A stretch of 64,000 bases of DNA, taken from positions 310,001 to 374,000 of the forward strand of contig JBLWUP010000001.1 in assembly GCA_048268885.1 (NCBI GenBank), given 5' to 3'. The notes under the pieces are model-generated. The model had not been told where the DNA came from. It searched no databases and worked only from the letters and a program-made list of their open reading frames with translations. Made by a program: the position numbers and the translations under genes. The stretch is from Pelagibius sp048268885 (GTDB lineage Bacteria; Pseudomonadota; Alphaproteobacteria; Kiloniellales; Kiloniellaceae). The first letter of the stretch is position 1; each line of letters begins with the position of its first letter. This document shows positions 33,349 to 42,177 of the stretch, one piece after another.

Positions 33349-34812
33349 TTAAAGAGTTGAGACGGTAACGATCCGCTCTTCGGTCATTTCGTGGATGGTG
33401 TAGCGCGGTCCTTCGCGCCCGAAACCGCTGTCCTTGGAGCCGCCGTAGGGCATGAGGTCGACGCGCGAACTGGAGGTCTCGTTGATGTGCACGCCGCCGA
33501 CTTCCAGACGCTTGGCCGCTTCCAGGGCGTCCAGCAGGCGGTTGGTGAAAATGCCGGTGGCGAGGCCGAAGGGCGTGGCATTCACCCGCTCTATGGCGTT
33601 GTCCAGAGCCTTGAAGGGCACCAGGCAGACCACCGGGCCGAAGATCTCGCAGCAGCCGACTTGCATGGAGTCGTCGATCCCAGCCAGCAGGGTCGGCGGC
33701 ACTACCGGGCCCTGGCGCGGTCCCCCAGCGAGGCGCCGCGCGCCCTTGGCGACCGCCTCTTCGATCCAGCTTTCGACGCGCCGCGCCTCCTTCTCGCTGA
33801 TCAGCGGTCCGACGACGGTGTCGGCCGCCTTGGGATCACCGTACTTCAGCGCCTTCACTTTCTCCGTCAGTTCTGCTTCGACCTGGGACAGGACCGCTTC
33901 CTGCACCAGCAGGATCTGCACCGAGGTGCAGACCTGCCCGGCTTTGCGGTAGCCGGCGCTGGCAACTTTCGACAACGCCTTGTCCAGGTCGGCGTCGTCA
34001 CAGAGGATGGTGAAGGCGATCGAGCCCAACTCCATCTGGGTGCGGCGCAGGCCGGCGGCCTGCTGGATGCTGCGGCCCACCTCGGTACTGCCGGTGAAGG
34101 CGAAGAAACGTACCCGCTGGTCCTCCAGCAGGTGCTTCACGACCTCGCCGCGGCCGTGCAGCACCGAGAGGAAACCGGCGGGCACGCCGGCCTCCAGCAA
34201 GACCTCCGCCAGCTTGCAGGCTGTAACGGGAGTGTTGCTGGAAGGCTTCAGGATCACCGCATTGCCGGCGGCCAGAGCCGGCGCAAGCTTGTGCGTGACG
34301 GTATTGAGCGGCGAGTTGAACGGCGTGATCGCCGCCACCACGCCCAGCGGGACGCGCAGGGTGAAGGCCAAGCGCCCTTCCTGCTGCGGTGCGCCTTCCA
34401 AGGGTATCACGTCACCGGCCAGGCGCCGCGCCTCCTCGGCGGAGAGTTTCAAGGTCTGGATGCAGCGGCGCACCTCGCCGGCAGCATCGGAAGCGGTAAA
34501 GCCCGCCTCTGCCTGCATGGTCCGCACAAAGTCTGCAAGCCGCCCTTCCATCAACTGCGCGGCCCTCTCCAGGATCGCCCCTCGCTCGTAGGCGATGGGC
34601 GCACCGCGACGAAAGGCCGCTTCGGCCGCCGCGATCATCTGCGTGACCTGAGCCTCGCTGGCGGTCGAAACCGCGGCGAAGGGCTGCAGCCGGTATTTGT
34701 CCAGCACCTCGATACGCGCGCCTTCACCGGCGGTCCATTTGCCGTCGATCAGCAGTGCGAAATCACTCTTCGACGTGGTCTCGTTGACCGCCTTGGCTTG
34801 GATGTCGTTCAC
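33349..34812 (-). CDS. NAD(P)-dependent aldehyde dehydrogenase
   Basis: A 487-residue ALDH-superfamily enzyme. It shows the nucleotide-binding region AITPFNSPLNTVTHKLAPAL and FTGSTEVGRSI, a Glu in MELGSIAFTI (normally ELGG), and the catalytic Cys in KAGQVCTSVQILL. It ends with GGSKDSGFGREGP. It converts an aldehyde to a carboxylate in the cytoplasm. The nearest groups appear to be lactaldehyde/GapN-like enzymes, but the substrate is unknown. The gene starts 31 bp downstream of the Liv fusion gene and probably belongs to that operon. Confidence 0.92.
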   Translation of the reverse strand: MNDIQAKAVNETTSKSDFALLIDGKWTAGEGARIEVLDKYRLQPFAAVSTASEAQVTQMIAAAEAAFRRGAPIAYERGAILERAAQLMEGRLADFVRTMQAEAGFTASDAAGEVRRCIQTLKLSAEEARRLAGDVIPLEGAPQQEGRLAFTLRVPLGVVAAITPFNSPLNTVTHKLAPALAAGNAVILKPSSNTPVTACKLAEVLLEAGVPAGFLSVLHGRGEVVKHLLEDQRVRFFAFTGSTEVGRSIQQAAGLRRTQMELGSIAFTILCDDADLDKALSKVASAGYRKAGQVCTSVQILLVQEAVLSQVEAELTEKVKALKYGDPKAADTVVGPLISEKEARRVESWIEEAVAKGARRLAGGPRQGPVVPPTLLAGIDDSMQVGCCEIFGPVVCLVPFKALDNAIERVNATPFGLATGIFTNRLLDALEAAKRLEVGGVHINETSSSRVDLMPYGGSKDSGFGREGPRYTIHEMTEERIVTVSTL

Positions 34813-34843
34813 GATGGCGTCCTTTCACACAGCTTGCAGGGGG

Positions 34844-37414
34844 TCACAGCCACAGAATTTCTTTGCGATAGTCAAGATCGTGCAGCAACTCTTCGGCCGG
34901 TCCCTCGTGGAATACCGTGCCGCGTTCCAGGGCGAAAACCCGGTCGGCAAGCGCCAGCACCAGGTCCAGGTTGTGCTCGACGATCAGAATGGGCACCTCG
35001 CGGCGCAGCTGGTCGAAGATCCTGAAAAGTTCTTCGATCACCGCCGGCGCAAGGCCTTCGAAGGGCTCGTCCAGCAGCAGCAGGCGCACGTCGCCCGACA
35101 GCGCCCGGGCCACCGCCAGCATCTGCTGCTCACCGCCGGAGAGGTAGTCCGCCGCCGTGTGGTAGCGCTCCTTCAGCGCCGGGAACATTTGCAGAATGCG
35201 CTGCTCGCTCCACACCACGCCCTGGCTGCCGTCGGTACTGCGCGCCAGGCGGCCGAGGGAGAGGTTCTCGGCGACCGTCATGCCGGCGAAGATGCCGCGC
35301 CCCTGGGGCACGTAGCCGACACCGGCGCGCGCGATGTCCGGTGCCGCCAGACCGGCCAGCTCTTGACCAGCGAAAGTGATGCTGCCCGAGGCCGCCGGCA
35401 CCAGCCCCGCCAGGGACTTCAGCAGGGTCGACTTGCCGGCGCCGTTGCGCCCCAGCAGCGCGACGATCTCACCCTCGCGGATGTCCAGCGAAGCATCGTT
35501 CAGGATGTGGCTCTTGCCATAGAAGGTGTTGACCCGGTCGACCTTCAGGACCGTCGCGACATTCTCGGTCCCGCCCACGGCACGCCCGGTCACCGCCGGG
35601 GTGCCTGTGCCGGTGTAGACCTCCTGCACGCGCTGGTCGGCACGCACCTCTTCCGGCACGCCGGTCATCAGCACCGCGCCCTCGTTCATCACCGTCACTT
35701 CGTGGGAGAAGCCGAGCACACGGTCGATGTCGTGCTCGACGATCAACACCGGTACGTTGGCGGCGATGGTCTGGATCAGGTTCGACACGCGCTCCCGCTC
35801 CGCAGCGGAAAGGCCGGCCAGCGGCTCGTCCAGCAGCAGGACCTGCGGTTTGGAGGCGAGCGCGATGCCGAGGTCGACGAGACGTTGTCCGCCATACGAC
35901 AGGTCGCCGCCCTTGATGTCCTCGATGCCTTCCAGCCCGAGGAACTTCACGAGCTCCGTGGTCTGCGCGTGCACCTCCGCATAGCCGTCAGCATCGCGCC
36001 AGACATTGAAGTGGCCGGGGTGCTGCGCCTGCATGGAAAGGCGCAGGTTTTCGTAGATCGAGAGTCCCTCGAAGAGGTTGGTGATCTGGAAAGAGCGGGC
36101 CAACCCCTGGCGGGTGATGAGGTGGGCGGGCAACCCGCTGACGTCGCGGTCGTGCAGACGTACCGCGCCGCCGTCGGGCAGGTACATGCCGGAGATCAGG
36201 TTGAAGGTCGTGGTCTTGCCCGCCCCGTTGGGCCCGATGAGGGCATGGATCTCGCCATTGCGCACCTCCAGGTCGACGCTTTTCACCGCGCGGATGCCGC
36301 CGAAGCGCTTTTCGACGTTCTTCACCTCCAGAACGGGGCCTTCAACCGGTTCCGGCCTCAGGTAGGCCGGCAAGGGCAGCCCCTCGTAGATCCGCCGTCG
36401 GCTCATGGCAGCGGACTCCTCGGGCGCCGGGCGCCAGCGCTGCTTCAACTTGGCCCAGATGCCGACCAGGCCTTCCGGCGAGAAGATGATGAAGCCGACG
36501 AAGATGAGGCCGAACCACAGCAGCCAGTTATCGGTCCAACTGGAGAACAGTTCGCGGAACAGAATGAAGAAGACCACGCCCAGGGCCGGGCCGAGGATGT
36601 GATGCATGCCGCCGATGACAACCATGGCCAGCAGCTCGCCCGACAGCACAACCGAGGTCGCCTCCGCCGAGACGAGGTAGTGCTCGAAACCGGAGAGCGC
36701 GCCGGCGAGTCCGGTGACCACTGCGGAGATGACGAAGGCGGCCAGCTTGTAGCGATTGATGTTGTAGCCCTGGAAACGGGCTCGTTGCTCGTTCTCGCGG
36801 ATCGCCACCAGGACGTGGCCGAAGGGCGAGCGCAGCATGCGCAACATCAGATAGAGAACGCCGAGGCCGACCAGCGCGACGAAGACGTAGTAGGCGTTGT
36901 TGTCGGCCAAGTCGATGGGCCCGAGGGTGCCGCGCGCGAGCCCGCCCAGGCCGTCCTCCCCGCCGGTCACCTCGGTCCAGCGAAAGGCGATGGTGTAGCT
37001 GAGCGCCGCCAGCGCCAGGGTCATCAGCGCGAAGTAGACGCCGCGCCGGCGCAGGATCAGCAGTCCGACGATCGCCGAAAGGGCGGCAATGAAGACCATA
37101 GACAGCAGAATGGGAATGAGAATCTGGTCGTGCAGCCAGTGCTTCTGGATCAGCGCCGCCGTGTAGGCGCCGATTCCGAACCAGGTCGCATGCCCGAAGG
37201 AAATTAGCCCGGTAAAGCCGATCAGGACGTTGAGCCCCAGCGCCGCGATGGCGAGGATGACCAAAACCGAGGCGGTGCTGACCGTCTGGCCGAGCAAGGG
37301 CATGACGAAGGGCAGAGCGACCAAGGCCACCATGCCGATCCACAGCGGCTGATACCTGGCCCAAGGTTTCGCCTGGGAGGACGTCAGGGACTTGGCATGC
37401 GCGGTGCCGCTCAT
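34844..37414 (-). CDS. Fused Liv-type ABC transporter: permease (LivM) - ATPase (LivG) - ATPase (LivF)
   Basis: An 856-residue single open frame with three parts. Residues 1-335 form a LivM-like permease (GFTGLISFGHATWFGIGAY). About 365-605 are a LivG-type ATPase (GPNGAGKTT, LLLDEPLAGLS). About 625-856 are a LivF-type ATPase (GRNGAGKST, YLSGGEQQM, LLLDEPFEGLAP, IVEHNLDLVLALADRVFAL). These are normally three genes. No frameshift or internal stop was seen, so the fusion looks real and functional. With LivH and the Tat-type binding protein upstream it forms one importer for an amino-acid-like or aromatic/alicyclic acid substrate. ATG overlaps the livH stop by 4 bp. Confidence 0.93.
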   Translation of the reverse strand: MSGTAHAKSLTSSQAKPWARYQPLWIGMVALVALPFVMPLLGQTVSTASVLVILAIAALGLNVLIGFTGLISFGHATWFGIGAYTAALIQKHWLHDQILIPILLSMVFIAALSAIVGLLILRRRGVYFALMTLALAALSYTIAFRWTEVTGGEDGLGGLARGTLGPIDLADNNAYYVFVALVGLGVLYLMLRMLRSPFGHVLVAIRENEQRARFQGYNINRYKLAAFVISAVVTGLAGALSGFEHYLVSAEATSVVLSGELLAMVVIGGMHHILGPALGVVFFILFRELFSSWTDNWLLWFGLIFVGFIIFSPEGLVGIWAKLKQRWRPAPEESAAMSRRRIYEGLPLPAYLRPEPVEGPVLEVKNVEKRFGGIRAVKSVDLEVRNGEIHALIGPNGAGKTTTFNLISGMYLPDGGAVRLHDRDVSGLPAHLITRQGLARSFQITNLFEGLSIYENLRLSMQAQHPGHFNVWRDADGYAEVHAQTTELVKFLGLEGIEDIKGGDLSYGGQRLVDLGIALASKPQVLLLDEPLAGLSAAERERVSNLIQTIAANVPVLIVEHDIDRVLGFSHEVTVMNEGAVLMTGVPEEVRADQRVQEVYTGTGTPAVTGRAVGGTENVATVLKVDRVNTFYGKSHILNDASLDIREGEIVALLGRNGAGKSTLLKSLAGLVPAASGSITFAGQELAGLAAPDIARAGVGYVPQGRGIFAGMTVAENLSLGRLARSTDGSQGVVWSEQRILQMFPALKERYHTAADYLSGGEQQMLAVARALSGDVRLLLLDEPFEGLAPAVIEELFRIFDQLRREVPILIVEHNLDLVLALADRVFALERGTVFHEGPAEELLHDLDYRKEILWL

Positions 37415-38289
37415 TTCTCAAACTTCTCAATGCGCTCGCCCAGCAGGCCGCGGGGGCGCAGCAGCAGGACCAGGAACATCAGCACGTACATGGAAGCCTC
37501 GCCGGCGGCTGGCACGAAATGGATGGTCAGGCCGCGCACCACGCCGACCAGAAGGGCCGCCAGCACCACACCCCAGAAACTGCCGAGGCCGCCGATAATG
37601 ACCACAACGAAAGCGATGGTGATGATTTCGGCGCCCATGGCCGGGTGCACCGTGGTGATCGGCGAGAACAACGCGCCGCCCAGCGCTGCCATTCCGACGC
37701 CGAGCACGACGACGGCGGTCATGTAAGGCTGTAGCCGGATACCGAGCGCCGCCACCATATCGGGCTGCTGGATGCCGGCACGAACTACGCGGCCGAATGC
37801 CGTCTTGTTGAGCAGCAGCCATATACCGGACAGCACAACAACCACGACACACAGCAAAATCAGACGGTATTGCGAGAACAGGAAGTCGCCGACAATGACG
37901 GGCCCCTTCAGGAAGCCCGGCATCGACATCGGAAGGGGTGCCGCACCCCAGATGATGCGGATTGCCTGTTCGGCCACCATGGCCAGGCCGAAGGTGACCA
38001 GCAGGCTGAGAATAGGATCGACACGATAGAAGCGGCGCAGGATGAAGCGCTCGAAGAGTATGCCGAGCAGCCCCACCAGTACCGGCGACAGCACCACAGC
38101 CGGCAGGAAGCCGAACAGCTTGGCGATCTCCACCGTGACATAGGCGCCCAGCGCATAGAAGGCGCCGTGGGACAGGTTCACCACGCCGCCGACGCTGAAG
38201 ATCAGCGACAGGCCGAGGGCGATGAGGAGGTAGTAGCCGCCCAGGACGAGGCCGTTCACCACCTGCTCCAGGATGAAAACAAGCTGCAT
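37411..38289 (-). CDS. Branched-chain amino acid-type ABC transporter permease (LivH-like)
   Basis: A 292-residue membrane protein with about 8 hydrophobic segments and the LivH motifs NGLVLGGYYLLIALGLSLIF, NLSHGAFYALGAYV and GGLGSFWGVVLAALLVG. It pairs with the LivM part of the fusion protein. It starts 124 bp after the binding-protein gene; a hairpin in that gap probably adjusts expression. Substrate unknown; members of this family also carry aromatic acids, urea and amides. Confidence 0.93.
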   Translation of the reverse strand: MQLVFILEQVVNGLVLGGYYLLIALGLSLIFSVGGVVNLSHGAFYALGAYVTVEIAKLFGFLPAVVLSPVLVGLLGILFERFILRRFYRVDPILSLLVTFGLAMVAEQAIRIIWGAAPLPMSMPGFLKGPVIVGDFLFSQYRLILLCVVVVVLSGIWLLLNKTAFGRVVRAGIQQPDMVAALGIRLQPYMTAVVVLGVGMAALGGALFSPITTVHPAMGAEIITIAFVVVIIGGLGSFWGVVLAALLVGVVRGLTIHFVPAAGEASMYVLMFLVLLLRPRGLLGERIEKFEK

Positions 38290-38316
38290 CGATTAAACTC
38301 ATGCCGCAGAAAGGGC

Positions 38317-38344
38317 GGCGTCCGCGGCCGCGGCCCCGGACGCC
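38317..38344 (-). terminator. Hairpin between binding-protein and livH genes
   Basis: An 8-bp stem (GGCGTCCG with CGGACGCC) with a GC-rich 12-nt loop lies between the two genes. Without a U-run it is more likely an attenuator or mRNA 3'-end stabiliser than a full terminator. Confidence 0.5.
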
Positions 38345-38413
38345 GAGTCGGGAACCTCGGGCGGGAGGGGCCGTCCTGGCGTCCACCCGATTCCCGTTAC
38401 CCGAACGCGAGGG

Positions 38414-39697
38414 TTACAAGCTGCAGGGATTCTGCTCGCGCGTCGGATAGATAACCTCCAAGGACTGGTCGGCGGCGGGCACCGCCGGCCCCAGGTTCAT
38501 GAGATCCCACTGATCCATGGCCTGACCTTCGGGCTTCGCCGTGAAGGGATAGGCTTCCTGGACCAGTTGGTGATCCCAGGCGCGGAAATAGGCTTCGCGG
38601 CCCTTCATGATGTCGAACTTGGCGCCCTTCTCGAAAAAGTCGACCAGCTTCTCGCTGTCGGTCGACTTGGTTTCCTCCATCGCCTGGGCGGCCATCTTCA
38701 GGGCGATGTACTCGATCCAGGCGTGGTTCTCCGGCACTTTTCCGTACTTCTTCTGGAAAGCCGCGACGAAAGCCTTGGAGCCCGGCGTGTCGAGGGTGTG
38801 ATACCAGACCGTCGGCCAGGTGCCGCTGAGGTTACCCTCGCCCGCAGCCCAGGCATCGGCGGTGTTCAGGTTGAAGCCCACCGTCGGATAGGGCAGGCCG
38901 AATTCGCTGTACTGCTTGACGAAATTGGTCACCTGGTTGCCGGCGAGGTTCAGGCAGACCACATCGGGCTGCGCCTGGCGGATCTTCAGCAGGTAGGGGC
39001 TGAAGTCGGTGACGTCGGTGGCCACCAGTTCGTCGGCGGCGAGGGTCGCATCGTTGGCGTCGAAGAAGGCCTTGGCCGCGCGCAACAGGTCGTGGCCGAA
39101 AACATAGTCCGCCGTCAGGGTGACGAACTTCTTTCCCTTGACCATGTCGTCACGCAGCAGGGCGTTGCCGACGGCGTTGACCATCACGGTGTTGGGGATG
39201 TCGGTGCAGAATAGATAGCGGTTGCAGCTCTTGCCGCGCAGCGTATCGGAGCGCGGCCCCAGCGCCATGAAGAGGCGCTTGTTGCGCGCCGCCACCTGGG
39301 AGATGGCCAGCGCCGAGGCGGAGCTGATCTCGCCCATAAGGAACTCGGCGCCGTCGCGCTCCAGCATGCGCTGCGCCTTGGTCGAGGCCGTGTCCGGGTT
39401 GATCGAATCTTCAGAGTCCACCGCCAGCGGGCGGCCCATGACGCCGCCGGCGGCATTGATCTCCTCCGCCGCCATCTGGATGCCGAGCACAGCCCACTCG
39501 CCGAGCGCACCGAGAAAGCCGGTCATCGGCGTCAGATGGCCGATCTTGATGGCGTCCGCCTGGGCCCGGACAATGGCGGGAAAGCCGAGAGCGGAGACCG
39601 CGGTGACCCCGGCGCCGATCTTCAACGCGCGGCGGCGGCTCAAGCTACTGGTCTGGAGACCGATCAGGCGCCCAGACTCCGGGCTGCGTTTTGTCAT
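38414..39697 (-). CDS. Liv-type ABC transporter substrate-binding protein with Tat signal
   Basis: A 427-residue periplasmic binding protein. The ATG at 39697 is chosen because GGGAGG sits 6-11 nt upstream; an upstream in-frame Met at 39772 lacks this. The leader contains SRRRALK followed by a hydrophobic stretch ending IVRAQA, a twin-arginine signal. The mature part starts DAIKIGHLTPMTGFLGALGEW, typical of LivK/HbaE/amide-binding proteins. It feeds LivH and the LivMGF fusion. It is divergent from a LysR gene that likely controls it. Confidence 0.92.
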   Translation of the reverse strand: MTKRSPESGRLIGLQTSSLSRRRALKIGAGVTAVSALGFPAIVRAQADAIKIGHLTPMTGFLGALGEWAVLGIQMAAEEINAAGGVMGRPLAVDSEDSINPDTASTKAQRMLERDGAEFLMGEISSASALAISQVAARNKRLFMALGPRSDTLRGKSCNRYLFCTDIPNTVMVNAVGNALLRDDMVKGKKFVTLTADYVFGHDLLRAAKAFFDANDATLAADELVATDVTDFSPYLLKIRQAQPDVVCLNLAGNQVTNFVKQYSEFGLPYPTVGFNLNTADAWAAGEGNLSGTWPTVWYHTLDTPGSKAFVAAFQKKYGKVPENHAWIEYIALKMAAQAMEETKSTDSEKLVDFFEKGAKFDIMKGREAYFRAWDHQLVQEAYPFTAKPEGQAMDQWDLMNLGPAVPAADQSLEVIYPTREQNPCSL

Positions 39698-39835
39698 TGT
39701 ATTTCCTCCCTTTAAGGACGTTTTGGGACTTCGTTCTTTTTTGTGGCCGGCCATCTGCTTTGCGCAGATCACGACCAGCGTTGCCCGGAGTCTAGGGAGC
39801 GTCGATTTCGAGCGGAAATACCGTTTAGCGAAGCC

Positions 39836-39856
39836 GCTATAAGCTGGACTTATAGC
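39836..39856. promoter_or_regulatory. LysR-type operator in the divergent promoter
   Basis: GCTATAAG-CTGGA-CTTATAGC is a perfect 8-bp inverted repeat with the T-N11-A core of LysR-type sites. It lies 52 bp upstream of the LysR start codon and about 140 bp from the binding-protein start. A near-identical palindrome is at 32553-32569. Confidence 0.7.
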
Positions 39857-39907
39857 CTGAACTGCTGTTCGATGATCGAAAAAGAACCACTAAGGAGGAC
39901 AGGGCCC

Positions 39908-40876
39908 ATGGACATCCGGCAGCTTCGCTACTTCGTGCAGATCGTCGAGAGCGGCAGCCTTTCCAAGGCCTCGCGCCAGCTCTACATCGCCCAGCCGGCC
40001 CTCAGCCAGCAGCTCGCCAAGCTGGAAGACCAGGTCGGTAAGCCGCTGCTGCACCGCTCCTCCAAGGGCGTCTCGCCGACGGAGAACGGCCTCGCCCTCT
40101 ACCACCACGCGCGCTTCATGCTGCGCCAGCTCGAACAGGCGCTGTCGATCGCGCGCGCGGAGACCTGCGCCGTGCAGGGCATGGTCTCGGTCGGCCTGCC
40201 CGCCACCACCGTGGCGGCCATCGGCCTGCCGCTGGTGCGCCGCATCCGCGAACGCTACCCGAGCATCCTGCTGAACGTCGTGGAGGGCATGAGCGGCCAT
40301 ATCGGCCAGCTCATGCGTCTCGGCCAGCTCGACCTCGCGGTGCTGTTCAACAACGACGTCGGCCCCGACCTCAGCGTCGAGGCCCTGCTGGTGGAAGAGC
40401 TCTTCGTGATGCTGCCCCAGCACAGCCGCCTGGTGCCGCGCGGCCGCAAGTCCATCACCATCGCCGAAACCTCGGAGATGCCACTGATTCTGCCGACCGG
40501 CTCGCACGGCCTGCGCCAGCGCATCGCCGCGGAGTTCGAGAACCGCGGCCTGACCACCAAGGTGGTGGCCGAGATCGACTCCCTGGCGCTGCTGATGAAC
40601 TGCGTTTACGACGACATCGGCGCCACCATCAAGCCCATGGGTGCGGTGATTCAGGAGGGCGCGCGCGGGCGCAAGTGGCGCTGCCTGCCGATTTCCGACG
40701 CGCGCTTCCGGCGCCGCAACTTCCTCTATTCCCTGCCGCCGGAGCGCCTCTCCACCGCGGCCGCGGTGGTCGCCAAGGAGCTGAAGGAAACTGCCGCCGA
40801 GTTGGTGGAAAGCCACGAGTGGGACGGCTTCGAGCACGTGCAGCCGCGCACCAAGAAGGCGGTCGCCGCCGAATAG
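39908..40876 (+). CDS. LysR-family transcriptional regulator
   Basis: A 322-residue regulator with the N-terminal winged HTH (residues 1-60: RQLRYFVQIVESGSLSKASR, IAQPALSQQLAKLEDQVG) and a periplasmic-binding-like effector domain (about 90-300). The start at 39908 is preceded by AGGAGGACA. It resembles Nac/CatM-like nitrogen or aromatic-acid regulators in the HTH region. It is transcribed divergently from the Liv-type transporter with a good LysR site between, so I infer control of that operon, and by the shared palindrome perhaps of the TRAP genes. Confidence 0.92.
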   Translation: MDIRQLRYFVQIVESGSLSKASRQLYIAQPALSQQLAKLEDQVGKPLLHRSSKGVSPTENGLALYHHARFMLRQLEQALSIARAETCAVQGMVSVGLPATTVAAIGLPLVRRIRERYPSILLNVVEGMSGHIGQLMRLGQLDLAVLFNNDVGPDLSVEALLVEELFVMLPQHSRLVPRGRKSITIAETSEMPLILPTGSHGLRQRIAAEFENRGLTTKVVAEIDSLALLMNCVYDDIGATIKPMGAVIQEGARGRKWRCLPISDARFRRRNFLYSLPPERLSTAAAVVAKELKETAAELVESHEWDGFEHVQPRTKKAVAAE

Positions 40877-40880
40877 CCGC

Positions 40881-41738
40881 TCAGTCGGCGGTGAAACCTT
40901 CGAAGCCGAGCTGGGCGGAAAGCTCCGCCGCCGCCGCACGCAGCTGGCGCGACTTCTCCTGCATGACCTGCAGCGACATGCGCCATACCGGGCCGGAGAG
41001 TCCCATGGCCCCGACACAGCGCCCGGCGAAGTCGCGCACCGGCACGGCAATGCAGCGCACGTCCGGGTCCAGCTCGCAGTCGTCGTAGGCGATGCCCTGG
41101 CGGCGGATCTCCGCCAGTCCGGCGCGCAGGGCCTTCCTGTCGGTGATGGTCTTCTCGGTGAAGGCCTCCATCGTCAGTCCTTCCAGCAGCTTATCGAGAT
41201 CCCTCTCCGGCATGGCCGAGAGCAGCATCTTGCCGATCGCCGTGGCGTGGGGCGGGCGCGCCGCGCCGGTGCGGCTAGAGAGCTGCAGCAGGCCCGAGGC
41301 CGCGGTGCGCGCGATGACGATGATTTCCTGCTTGGAGCGCACGGCCAGGTGCGCCGCCTCCCCTGTCTCGCCGCTCAGCCGCTCCAGGATCGGCGTCGCC
41401 AGGGACAGCAACGCGTTCTCCTCCAGCGCCCCGGCGGCCAATGCGAAAAGGCGACAGCCGATGCGGTAGCGCTTGGTCTCGGCGACCTGGCTGAGAAAGC
41501 CGAGGTTCACCATGGTCTTGATCAGGTGAAAGGCGGTGCTGGTGTGCAGGCCGACTTCGACGCTGAGCTCGGCGAGTCCGACTCCCTCGGGCCGCCGGGC
41601 GACGGCCTCCAGAATGGCCGCCGCCCGCTCCAGCGACTGGATGCCGCCGCGCTCGCGCGTGGTGGCGACCGGCGCCGTGGCGGCCTTCGCCGGCCGGCCC
41701 ACCGTTTTTGCCCGGGGTTTGCTGCGTTCCACCGCCAT
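40881..41738 (-). CDS. IclR-family transcriptional regulator
   Basis: A 285-residue regulator. After a basic, Ala-rich tail (1-32) come the IclR winged HTH (about 33-95: SLERAAAILEAVARRPEGVGL, LHTSTAFHLIKTMVNLGFL) and the GAF-like effector domain (ETGEAAHLAVRSKQEIIVIAR; DVRCIAVPVRDFAGRCVGAMG). It is convergent with the LysR gene (4 bp apart) and lies directly after the cupin and ThDP-enzyme genes on the same strand. I infer control of that small operon. Confidence 0.92.
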   Translation of the reverse strand: MAVERSKPRAKTVGRPAKAATAPVATTRERGGIQSLERAAAILEAVARRPEGVGLAELSVEVGLHTSTAFHLIKTMVNLGFLSQVAETKRYRIGCRLFALAAGALEENALLSLATPILERLSGETGEAAHLAVRSKQEIIVIARTAASGLLQLSSRTGAARPPHATAIGKMLLSAMPERDLDKLLEGLTMEAFTEKTITDRKALRAGLAEIRRQGIAYDDCELDPDVRCIAVPVRDFAGRCVGAMGLSGPVWRMSLQVMQEKSRQLRAAAAELSAQLGFEGFTAD

Positions 41739-41748
41739 TCCTCTTCCC

Positions 41749-42144
41749 CTACTTGTCTTCGATCGGCGTGGTTACCACGATGAAGGTGAGGTCGCCCAGT
41801 CCCGAGTTCTGGATGCCGTGCCAGACACCGGGCGGGATGAAGATTACGTCGTGCTTGCGCACCACGGTGAACTCGCCGTCGATCTCCATCAGGCCTTCGC
41901 CGTCCAGCACGTGGTAAACCTGCTCCTGCACCTTGTGCACGTGGCGCTCCACGTAGGCCATGGGCTGGTAGGTGGAGATGCGGTAGTCGACCTTCGCCGA
42001 GCCGACGGTCTCCGGGCGCACCAGGGCCTTGGACAAAGCGCCGCCGTAGTGGGCGGGAAACTGCTGCCAGGGCTCCTCGGCAATGTTGCGGATGCTCGCC
42101 TTCTGCTTGCTGGAGGTTTTCTTGGTCGGTTTCTTCGGGGGCAT
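41749..42144 (-). CDS. Small cupin-domain protein
   Basis: A 131-residue protein with a basic N-terminal tail (PPKKPTKKTSSKQK) and a single cupin barrel. Metal-ligand motifs are visible: HVHKVQEQVYHVLDGEG (H, H, Q/E, H region) and PPGVWHGIQNSG (last His). It may bind a sugar, keto acid or act as an isomerase or dioxygenase; nothing in the sequence decides. It sits 33 bp after the ThDP enzyme gene and 10 bp before the IclR gene, so it likely works on the same substrate. Confidence 0.85.
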   Translation of the reverse strand: MPPKKPTKKTSSKQKASIRNIAEEPWQQFPAHYGGALSKALVRPETVGSAKVDYRISTYQPMAYVERHVHKVQEQVYHVLDGEGLMEIDGEFTVVRKHDVIFIPPGVWHGIQNSGLGDLTFIVVTTPIEDK

Positions 42145-42177
42145 GTCTCTCTCCGTGAAACTCAGGAATTGATCGGG

